Source of the DNA: SFEL01 sp964392455
Lineage (GTDB): Bacteria > Bacillota > Clostridia > Christensenellales > CAG-138
Direction: 5' to 3'
Length of the DNA: 64,000 bases
NCBI GenBank assembly: GCA_964392455.1
Contig: CAYMPG010000008.1
Location: 8,914 to 72,913, forward strand
Under the pieces are notes generated by a model. It was not told the origin of the DNA. It was given only the letters and a program-made list of their open reading frames with translations, and ran no database searches. Numbering within the stretch: position 1 is the stretch's first letter; each line of letters starts with the position of its first letter. This document shows, piece after piece, positions 16,639 through 23,295 of the stretch. A program made the position numbers and the translations under genes.

Positions 16639-17895
16639 TTACCGTTTCTTTTCCTCCCTGTACTTTTCCACCCAGCCTTCCTTGTTCTGCTGACGGCTGC
16701 GGGCAATGGCCAGCGCTCCATCCGGCACATCCTCTGTTATTACGGAGCCTGCCCCGGTATATACGTCGCTCCCCACCTTTACAGGCGCCACCAGTGCCGT
16801 CTGACAGCCCAGGAACACATTATCGCCAACGGTGGTACGGTGCTTTTTAAATCCATCGTAATTTACAAACACGGTGCCGCAGCCCATATTCACCTTTGAG
16901 CCCACATCTGCATCACCCACATAGGTAAGGTGGGCAACTGAGGTCTTATCCCCTATGGTGGAGTTTTTCACCTCTACAAAGTTGCCTATCTTGCAGCCTG
17001 CGCCGATGCGGGTATTTGGCCTCAGCCGCACAAATGGGCCAACCCTGGCCCCATCTGCCACCTCGGCGTCTATCGACACCACGGCATCCAGCACGCAGTC
17101 ATTTCCGACCCTGCTGTTTTCTATGCGGCAGCCGCTGTGTATGGTGCAGTTTTCCCCTATGGCAGTGTTTCCAAGGAGCTGCACATTGGGGTAAATGACC
17201 GTATCCATGCCTATCCTGACGTCGGCATCTATATATGCAGTATTGGGGTCGATAAAGGTGACGCCCCTGTCCATATGGCCGGAATTTATGGCCCGGCGCA
17301 TGATCTCAGCGCAGCACCACAGCCCTTCACGAGTATCCACCTCAAGGCCCTCTATCTCAGGAGCATACACATCCACCACCATATTGCCCTCTGCGCGGAG
17401 GCTGCCCACGCACTGCTCTATGGTATTGAATGAGCCCTCCAGGCAGGCTCGTATGGCCTTAAGCTCAAAGCAATAGGCCGCCACTATCAGCGTTACATCC
17501 TCAGACAGGCATATGAGCCTGGAGGCCACGCCCTTTCTTGCGGCAGATACCAGCGCAGATACCGTGCCATCTGAAATAAGGGGCAGGTTGCCGGCTATTA
17601 CCAGCACATAGCCATCCCGTGCAGATACGGCAGAAAGGCCAGCCCTGAGCGCCTCGGCAGTGGAATCACCTGGAGCCTGATATACATAGGCAGAGTCCTT
17701 GCCGAAATATTCCTGCACCGATTCCCCGTCAAAGCCCAGTACAGTTATTGGTCTTTCGATTATATTGCGCTGCACGCTCCGCATTACCCAGCCTATTACA
17801 GGCCTGCCGCAAAGCTGATGCATTACCTTCTGTTTTCGTGATACCATGCGGGTGCCGTCTCCGGCAGCCAGCAAAATAGCAGTTAAGGCTTTCAT
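16639..17895 (-). CDS. glmU: GlmU-type protein: intact acetyltransferase, degenerate uridyltransferase domain
   Basis: GlmU normally acetylates glucosamine-1-phosphate and then makes UDP-GlcNAc. The C-terminal left-handed beta-helix (about 225-418) is well preserved, with RLRPNTRIG, IGNFVEVKNS, the catalytic histidine in AHLTYVGD (H322), VNYDGFKK and a final ALAIARSRQ. The N-terminal pyrophosphorylase half is not: LAAGDGTRM keeps the fold, and K23 is present, but the metal-binding aspartate of the GDxPL motif is Asn (AGNLPL, N103). QAxxLGTAHA has become QAPGDSTAEA. The segment that carries GYGR and the ExKDA glutamate is absent, shortening the protein to 418 residues against about 455. Acetyltransferase activity is likely, uridylyl transfer doubtful. 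Neighbours are a CDF transporter and a SEC-C gene, not prs. Confidence 0.85.
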   Translation of the reverse strand: MKALTAILLAAGDGTRMVSRKQKVMHQLCGRPVIGWVMRSVQRNIIERPITVLGFDGESVQEYFGKDSAYVYQAPGDSTAEALRAGLSAVSARDGYVLVIAGNLPLISDGTVSALVSAARKGVASRLICLSEDVTLIVAAYCFELKAIRACLEGSFNTIEQCVGSLRAEGNMVVDVYAPEIEGLEVDTREGLWCCAEIMRRAINSGHMDRGVTFIDPNTAYIDADVRIGMDTVIYPNVQLLGNTAIGENCTIHSGCRIENSRVGNDCVLDAVVSIDAEVADGARVGPFVRLRPNTRIGAGCKIGNFVEVKNSTIGDKTSVAHLTYVGDADVGSKVNMGCGTVFVNYDGFKKHRTTVGDNVFLGCQTALVAPVKVGSDVYTGAGSVITEDVPDGALAIARSRQQNKEGWVEKYREEKKR

Positions 17896-17934
17896 CTCTC
17901 ATGCTCCCTTTTACTATTGTGTTTAATTATATAT

Positions 17935-19119
17935 CTACGGCTGGATCAGGCCGCTGAAGTCACGGTCAATCTGTATCACGCAGGCATAGGTGCTGTCTAC
18001 CTTTCGGGCCTCCTGCCTTATGGTACGCATCAGCTCCAGTACCTGCTCATCGCTTATCCCCATGGGCACCACAAGGTCAAATATGAGGTTATTCCGCTTT
18101 TCCCCGGGCACCATGCGAAAATCGTGAAATACGGTTTTTACGGGCAGCCCGGCCGTTATGGTCTGTATACATTCCTTTGCCCGCTGTACATCGGGATTAT
18201 CCACCTCCACAGGATCCATGTGTATTGTAAGCAGCATACCCATATCTCTGCCCACTTCCATTTCTATCCTGTCAATCAGCTCATGAAGCTCCAGCACATC
18301 TCCCCGTGCATTCACCTCCGCATGGGCGCTGGCAATTATATTGCCGGGGCCATAGCTGTGGATAAGTATATCGTGGGTATCGATAATGCCATCGTATGAG
18401 GTTATCCTGTCCGCAAGTTCTTTTACAAATTCAGGTTCAGGGGCTTCTCCCATAAGGGGGCTTATAGTCTCCTTTACCAGCTTTATCCCGGAATAGAGTA
18501 CAAAGCCCGCCACAGCAAGGCCTATATACCCATCAAGGTTAACATTGAAAAAGTATGCAAGCAGGGAGGATACCAGTATTGCCCCTGTGCTTATGCAGTC
18601 CATCAGGCTATCCGCCGTGGCTGCGCTCATGGTGGCAGAATCTATGCGCCTGCCGATATTTGCAGTAAACAAGCCCATCCAGAGCTTCACGGCTATGGAT
18701 GCGGCAAGGGCAAGCATTGTGGCCACTGTAAACTCCACCGGCTCCGGGTCAACTATCTTTCCAAAGGACTCCTTGCCCAGCTCAAAGCCCACCATCAGTA
18801 TGAGGAAGGCGATTATCAGCGCTGCAATATACTCCATGCGGGCATGGCCATAGGGATGCTCCTTATCGGCAGGCTTGCCTGCAAGGCGGGCGCTGAGCAG
18901 CGTCATAAGGTTTGAGCCTATATCCGCAAGGTTGTTTACGGCATCTGCCTGCACGGCCACACTGCCCGTTACAAGCCCTATCACAAACTTTACGCCGCAA
19001 AGCAGCGCATTTGCCGCTATGCCCACCACTCCTGCCAGCACGCCATACGCCTCACGCACGGCCCTGCTGCGGGTATCCTGCCAGTTTTTTATAAAGCTGC
19101 GAATCAGCCAGCCAGTCAT
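17935..19119 (-). CDS. Cation diffusion facilitator (CDF) family metal transporter
   Basis: A 394-residue membrane antiporter that exports divalent metals in exchange for protons. The N-terminal half has about six transmembrane segments. The family motif in the second helix is ADAVNNLADIGSN, and a second polar motif in the fifth helix is ATADSLMDCIST. The DAVNNxxD variant (Asn where zinc transporters have His) is seen in CDFs assigned to iron or manganese, so zinc specificity should not be assumed. HPYGHARMEYI and a cytosolic C-terminal ferredoxin-like domain (about 285-394) complete the family. It begins 16 bases after the sirtuin gene. Confidence 0.92.
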   Translation of the reverse strand: MTGWLIRSFIKNWQDTRSRAVREAYGVLAGVVGIAANALLCGVKFVIGLVTGSVAVQADAVNNLADIGSNLMTLLSARLAGKPADKEHPYGHARMEYIAALIIAFLILMVGFELGKESFGKIVDPEPVEFTVATMLALAASIAVKLWMGLFTANIGRRIDSATMSAATADSLMDCISTGAILVSSLLAYFFNVNLDGYIGLAVAGFVLYSGIKLVKETISPLMGEAPEPEFVKELADRITSYDGIIDTHDILIHSYGPGNIIASAHAEVNARGDVLELHELIDRIEMEVGRDMGMLLTIHMDPVEVDNPDVQRAKECIQTITAGLPVKTVFHDFRMVPGEKRNNLIFDLVVPMGISDEQVLELMRTIRQEARKVDSTYACVIQIDRDFSGLIQP

Positions 19120-19135
19120 TTTTTCTTACTCCGCA

Positions 19136-19864
19136 TCATGATAATATTGCTTCCCTGAGCACCCTGCCGATGGCATCGTGTATCACAAGGTTTGCACGGG
19201 AATCCCGGGGCGTTTCACTCTTATTTATGAGCACCAGCTTATCGCCCCTGTAATAGTCTATAAGCCCCGCCGCAGGATATACCGCAAGGGATGTGCCTCC
19301 GATGATAAGCATATCCGCCCGCATTATGTGAGTAATGGCTCCCCTGATGGTATCATCATCCAGCCCTTCCTCATAAAGCACCACGTCAGGCTTTATTATG
19401 CCGCCGCAGGTGCAACGGGGAACTGTATCCATGTTTATTATTTCCTCGGCGGAATATGCCCTGCCGCAATCCATGCAGTGATTTCTGTATATGCTGCCAT
19501 GCAGCTCATATACGTTTTTGCTGCCGGCCTTCGTATGGAGGCCGTCTATATTCTGAGTCACCACGGCGGTGAGCTTTCCCTGCCGCTCCAGCTCCGCAAG
19601 GGCCTTATGGGCATCATTGGGCTGAACGTCCGTTACAAGGAGCGCACTTCTGTAATATTCAAAAAAGCGCTTTGTATTGCTCATGAAAAAGCTGTGGCTC
19701 AGCAGCGTTTCCGGCCGCTCACCAAAGCGACGTATGGCATCGTATATACCGTTTTCGCTGCGAAAATCCGGTATACCGCTCTCTGTACTCACTCCTGCGC
19801 CGCCAAAAAACACTATGCGGCCGCTGGATGCTATCATTTCCCTGAGGCTTGCAATATCTGACAT
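19136..19864 (-). CDS. cobB: NAD-dependent protein deacylase (sirtuin, Sir2/CobB)
   Basis: Sirtuins remove acyl groups from lysines using NAD. The protein has GAGVSTESGIPDFRS (NAD binding), TQNIDGLHTKAG with the catalytic histidine in YELHGS, and two cysteine pairs (CMDCG and CTCGG) for the structural zinc. An open frame extends to 19963, but the extra 33 codons overlap bofA and do not resemble the family. The ATG at 19864 (MSDIASLREMI) has GGAAGG eight bases upstream and gives 242 residues, the usual size. Likely in one transcript with folT, yaaL and bofA upstream and the CDF gene downstream. Confidence 0.93.
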   Translation of the reverse strand: MSDIASLREMIASSGRIVFFGGAGVSTESGIPDFRSENGIYDAIRRFGERPETLLSHSFFMSNTKRFFEYYRSALLVTDVQPNDAHKALAELERQGKLTAVVTQNIDGLHTKAGSKNVYELHGSIYRNHCMDCGRAYSAEEIINMDTVPRCTCGGIIKPDVVLYEEGLDDDTIRGAITHIMRADMLIIGGTSLAVYPAAGLIDYYRGDKLVLINKSETPRDSRANLVIHDAIGRVLREAILS

Positions 19865-19925
19865 ATTTCGTACCTTCCCGCACAAAAAGACCCCCGTACT
19901 CATTCCGGGAGCCTTACTGATTATT

Positions 19926-20186
19926 TTACAGCAGAAATACCCATACCGCAATAAGCGCCACACCCGGCACGCCCAGCAGCCCCACTATAAGGGAGGTGAA
20001 TGCGGTTATGGGCAAGGTAAAATTGAAAAACCCGCCTATAATGTTTACCACCAGCAGCACTATTGCTCCTGTCACTGCATTAAGCACCAGCTTGAACAGC
20101 ACCTTTACAGGCCAGCTGAATACCTTAAACAGTATCCACAGCACCAGCAGCCCTATTCCAAACATCATAAGCGTAGTCATGTCCAT
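19926..20186 (-). CDS. bofA: BofA-family protein (pro-sigmaK processing inhibitor)
   Basis: BofA in Bacillus is a membrane protein that holds the SpoIVFB protease inactive until forespore signals arrive. The 86-residue product has two to three hydrophobic segments and the family C-terminus VGLLGVPGVALIAVWVFL. The middle stretch LNAVTGAIVLLVVNIIGGF also fits. It lies immediately after a YaaL-like gene, the same pair as recR-yaaL-bofA in Bacillus, although recR is not here. It argues that the organism sporulates or descends from sporulators. Confidence 0.88.
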   Translation of the reverse strand: MDMTTLMMFGIGLLVLWILFKVFSWPVKVLFKLVLNAVTGAIVLLVVNIIGGFFNFTLPITAFTSLIVGLLGVPGVALIAVWVFLL

Positions 20187-20188
20187 AT

Positions 20189-20401
20189 TTACTCCCTTTG
20201 CCGCTGCTCCTGAGCATAGCGCTTTAAAAGCAGCATATATTTTCTTCTGGCGGCCTCCGCCTCGTAGATAGCATAATCCACAAGGTCAGTGTCGCTTACA
20301 CTTTCAAAATACCGGCTCGCCTCCTGCCATTGCTCCATTGCGCTGAGCACCTGGGCGGCCCTGTTATCCGTTTTGGTTTGTTTATCCTTTGCAAACAGCA
20401 T
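20189..20401 (-). CDS. yaaL: YaaL family protein (DUF2508)
   Basis: A small soluble helical protein of unknown function. The 70-residue model begins at the second of two close ATGs (20401), which has GGAGGG seven bases upstream; the first ATG at 20407 is too close to the same Shine-Dalgarno. The C-terminal half (YFESVSDTDLVDYAIYEAEA, then ARRKYMLLLKR) matches the DUF2508 pattern. It is two bases from bofA, a conserved pairing in Firmicutes. Confidence 0.85.
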   Translation of the reverse strand: MLFAKDKQTKTDNRAAQVLSAMEQWQEASRYFESVSDTDLVDYAIYEAEAARRKYMLLLKRYAQEQRQRE

Positions 20402-20456
20402 ATGCATGCCCTCCGTATTCTGGTATATACGGAAAAGTATGCACACTTATGCGGAA

Positions 20457-20990
20457 TTATATTACTCCCGCCCTCCTGAGCCCCCTTATCAGCCAGTATA
20501 CCGCCATGGTATACAGAGGAATCATCACGGCCTGGTTTACTATTCTTGCGTATATGATGTGGTAAGGCGAGCCGTAGAGCCACATCAGCAGCAGCGTATT
20601 CAGCACCACGCTGCACAGGGTCTGCCCAGTGAATACTGCGGCAAATATCCGCCTGAGGGTAGGCCGCTGTCCCTTTAAAAAGAACAGCCCCGGTATCACC
20701 CCAAACAGCACCCCTATCACCGTAAACCAGGGCATATATGCCCCCTTGGGAAAGATAAGGGCCTGGATCAGGTCAGTCAGCCCTCCCACTACGCCGCCAT
20801 ACACCGGCCCAAAGAGCACCGCCGCTATTATCACCGGCAGCACGCCGAAGCCTATTTTCAGGGTATATGAGCCCAGCGGCATGGCCGGTATGCTCATGCC
20901 CCCAAGCACCACCCCAAGGGCAGTAAGCAATGCACAGTACACAAGCTTTCTGGTACCGGCGCTGATGTTAAGACGGTCGTTGTTTTCCAT
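20457..20990 (-). CDS. folT: ECF transporter S component, folate family (FolT-like)
   Basis: The S component binds a vitamin in the membrane and docks onto a shared energising module. The 177-residue protein has about six transmembrane segments, with the family elements KLVYCALLTALGVVLGG, LKIGFGVLPVIIAAVLFGP and VGGLTDLIQALIFPKG. Substrate assignment to folate rests on the family and on the THF riboswitch just upstream. The GTG at 20999 is part of the Shine-Dalgarno (GAGAGGTGG); the ATG at 20990 is the likely start. No ECF ATPase or EcfT gene is in the window, so the module is encoded elsewhere. Confidence 0.92.
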   Translation of the reverse strand: MENNDRLNISAGTRKLVYCALLTALGVVLGGMSIPAMPLGSYTLKIGFGVLPVIIAAVLFGPVYGGVVGGLTDLIQALIFPKGAYMPWFTVIGVLFGVIPGLFFLKGQRPTLRRIFAAVFTGQTLCSVVLNTLLLMWLYGSPYHIIYARIVNQAVMIPLYTMAVYWLIRGLRRAGVI

Positions 20991-21062
20991 AAAAGCCACC
21001 TCTCTTTACATAGCGTCCCATAATACCACATAAGAAGAGGATATAGCCCTCATGGTTATGCA

Positions 21063-21180
21063 GCAGCGGGATGCGGAAGCCGTACCGCAAGCGCATGGCG
21101 CTATTCGTCTGCCCGGCAACTCCCCGTCCGGACAGCACTGTGGAGGCAAAGGCCTCGCTACGCACGGCATCCTACTCTGC
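21063..21180 (-). promoter_or_regulatory. THF riboswitch upstream of folT
   Basis: On the minus strand the leader begins GCAGAGTAGGATGCCGT and ends TACGGCTTCCGCATCCCGCTGC, with GCCGT/ACGGC and GCAG/CTGC as enclosing stems. This resembles the tetrahydrofolate riboswitch, whose conserved ends are GAGUAG-AUG and GCAUCCGCUC. It sits 73 bases before folT, a known THF-riboswitch target. Downstream, CCTCTT at about 21034-21039 can pair with the folT Shine-Dalgarno AGAGG, which suggests translational control. Identification is by eye and not a covariance-model hit. Confidence 0.82.
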
Positions 21181-21201
21181 GTTTTTTATTTTTACTGTGT
21201 C

Positions 21202-21231
21202 ATTTTACACCATAGTTGCCTGTGATGTCCA
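21202..21231 (-). promoter_or_regulatory. Promoter of folT
   Basis: Minus-strand TGGACA (21226-21231) and TAAAAT (21202-21207) with an 18-base spacer and TG one base before the -10. It lies just upstream of the THF riboswitch. Confidence 0.65.
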
Positions 21232-21244
21232 CTTTTTTGCTGCA

Positions 21245-23098
21245 TCAGCTCTCGGCATCGGCAGCAATATCTATCCTGTAAGTGGCCTTTACCTTTTCGC
21301 CCATGGTATCGGCATCGTTATAAGTAAGGTAAATGGTATTTGCAGCGCTGCCGGGATAGATGGATGTGGTGGGAAAATCCCCCACACGGCTGCTCTCCCC
21401 CGCCACAACGTCATACACCCACAGGGTATATGGGTATTCATCCTGCACGGCCTCGGTATTTTCCTCAGTACCTTCGCCGCCCTCGCCTGAAAGCCTGTTT
21501 TCAAAGTAATACAGCTTGCTGCCATCCTTTGCCCATACAAAGGACTGGGGGCCGAAATCATTGGTGATGGTCGTGCTTTCGCCCGTATCCATATTGTACA
21601 GGCGGAACTTTGCAGAGGCAGTGCTTGAGGCGGATATGCCGCTCTCGGCATTTATGGCCATATATGCATTGTCCGGCGACAGGGCAAAGGTGCTGCCCTC
21701 AGTAAAGGCCTTACGCACGCCGCCATCGCACTTTACGCGGTAAATGATATCGCCCTTATCCATGTCGCCCTGTACGAAGTATACATTACCGCCGCAGTAG
21801 GCTATGCAGCCTTCATCTGCGCCGTTTTTCTCAACTACGCCATGGCGCTTGCTTTCGGTGGGCACATTGAAGTCATACTGATGGACAAGCATGGCATCTG
21901 TTCCACTGACAGCGTACAGAGTGGTGCCAAGGTCATCCCAGGTATATGCGCTTACCATATTGCCAAAGCCCATATCAGCAAGGTTTGCGGAAAGCTCCTC
22001 TGTTTCCACCTGGAATATGTAAAGATTGGTGGTCTCAGCCGCCCGCTCCAGCACTGCAAGCCTCCTGCCATCAGGAGAGAAGGCTGCGCTTTCCACCGTT
22101 TGAAATTCGTAATCGAGATACTCCTCCGCTGTGCCTTCCCCGGTCAATACCCATAGTTTTTCACATTCGTATTCATCGGATATGCTGCTTATCAGGGTAC
22201 GCCTTGTATAAAGGGCGCCGCCGCCGGAGCGCTTGGGCAGGTCTGTAAGATACCATCCGTCAGGTATGAATACCTGCGCCGATGTGCCCTCCTCCATTCT
22301 GGCCACGGTTTCTGAGTATGCAGCCATATAGCCCAGGGCCGCATCGTACTTTGGCCGTGCGCCGTATTCCATGGCCTGCACGGTCCATTCCTCCCGCACC
22401 GCATTCGGGTTTGCGGCCACGGCCTCATTTATAAACAGCTCCGCCGCAATATCCGATTCATGCACCCCGGATACCAGCAGCACGTTTTTCAGGGATTCAT
22501 CCAGGCTGGGAGTCATATCTATGCCGGTGAGCCTGCCGCCGCAAAAATCCCTGTATGCATTAGCAGTGGCTATATACTGCTGCTCCTCGCCCTTTTTCTT
22601 CTCAGGCTCAGGCATGGGCTTGATCTCTATCTCAAGCTGATTTCCTGAGGAAAAGGCCTTAAAGGCAGCATCCGCCGAAAGCTGAAAGTAAATGCAGGCC
22701 TTCTGCTCCCCCTCCAGCCTGTGAAGGAAGCTGCCCAGCACGCAGCCGGCAGGCGTAAAGCCCTGATATTCATAATCCGCATATTCCAGAGCCTCCAGCT
22801 CCACCACCAGCCTGGATGGGCTGCTCAGCGGATACACCCTGTAGCTGGGAGAGGTAGAGGCGGGGGCTTCCTCGCCGCCGCCGCTCATTCTGCTGCCCAC
22901 GTTAAAGGTGAGCTTTATGAATGTGCTTTCCCCATCCTGCCAGGCAGATATTTCTCTGGCATTTACATGATCCAGCGCTACGCCGCCCGAAATATCCCCC
23001 TGGGTGGTGTATCCCTTGTAGGGGTCCTCCTTTGGGGCGCAGGCCCCAAGGGAAAGCAGTATGCAGGCAGCAAATATGGCGCATATAAGTCGCTTCAT
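21245..23098 (-). CDS. Lipoprotein with AMIN-like N-terminus and beta-propeller-like C-terminus
   Basis: A 617-residue predicted lipoprotein. The signal peptide ends in the lipobox LGAC (C19), so the mature protein is anchored outside the cell. Residues about 35-165 read like an AMIN-type or similar beta domain (SYRVYPLSSPSRLVVELEAL). The second half has repeated beta strands with phrases such as FSPDGRRLAVLE, YTWDDLGTTLYAVSG and WAKDGSKLYYFEN, typical of TolB/WD40-like propellers. A central segment about 185-270 seems alpha-helical. No precise family is recognised. It is a single-gene transcript with its own promoter, divergent from the zinc-ribbon gene. Envelope sensing or scaffolding is only a guess. 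Confidence 0.8.
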   Translation of the reverse strand: MKRLICAIFAACILLSLGACAPKEDPYKGYTTQGDISGGVALDHVNAREISAWQDGESTFIKLTFNVGSRMSGGGEEAPASTSPSYRVYPLSSPSRLVVELEALEYADYEYQGFTPAGCVLGSFLHRLEGEQKACIYFQLSADAAFKAFSSGNQLEIEIKPMPEPEKKKGEEQQYIATANAYRDFCGGRLTGIDMTPSLDESLKNVLLVSGVHESDIAAELFINEAVAANPNAVREEWTVQAMEYGARPKYDAALGYMAAYSETVARMEEGTSAQVFIPDGWYLTDLPKRSGGGALYTRRTLISSISDEYECEKLWVLTGEGTAEEYLDYEFQTVESAAFSPDGRRLAVLERAAETTNLYIFQVETEELSANLADMGFGNMVSAYTWDDLGTTLYAVSGTDAMLVHQYDFNVPTESKRHGVVEKNGADEGCIAYCGGNVYFVQGDMDKGDIIYRVKCDGGVRKAFTEGSTFALSPDNAYMAINAESGISASSTASAKFRLYNMDTGESTTITNDFGPQSFVWAKDGSKLYYFENRLSGEGGEGTEENTEAVQDEYPYTLWVYDVVAGESSRVGDFPTTSIYPGSAANTIYLTYNDADTMGEKVKATYRIDIAADAES

Positions 23099-23144
23099 GG
23101 TCTTTCCTCCAGAAATACCCTTTGTTTGCGTAAGTGTGCTTTAA

Positions 23145-23173
23145 ATTATATCATGGCAGGCCGTTCACCGTCA
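23145..23173 (-). promoter_or_regulatory. Promoter of the propeller lipoprotein gene
   Basis: Minus-strand TATAAT (23145-23150) with a preceding TG (TGATATAAT), so an extended -10. The -35 (TGACGG, 23168-23173) is poor, with a 17-base spacer. Located about 50 bases before the start codon. Confidence 0.6.
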
Positions 23174-23233
23174 TCCCATTTAGTGTAATTGTGCATAATT
23201 CAAAGAATGTTTATATTTTGCGGACAAAAAGTA

Positions 23234-23262
23234 TTTCATTACCTATTGGTATTTGATATAAT
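23234..23262 (+). promoter_or_regulatory. Promoter of the zinc-ribbon/SH3 gene
   Basis: TATAAT at 23257-23262 with a TG dinucleotide one base upstream (TGATATAAT). The -35 (TTTCAT, 23234-23239) is weak and the spacer is 17 bases. It is divergent from the lipoprotein promoter, and both share the same extended -10 sequence. Confidence 0.65.
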
Positions 23263-23295
23263 ACATTGTAATTAGACCTTTCAGGAGGTATCGTT

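Noticed and set aside
19865..19963. Longer sirtuin N-terminus
   Set aside because: It overlaps bofA and lacks family similarity; a better start with Shine-Dalgarno is at 19864.
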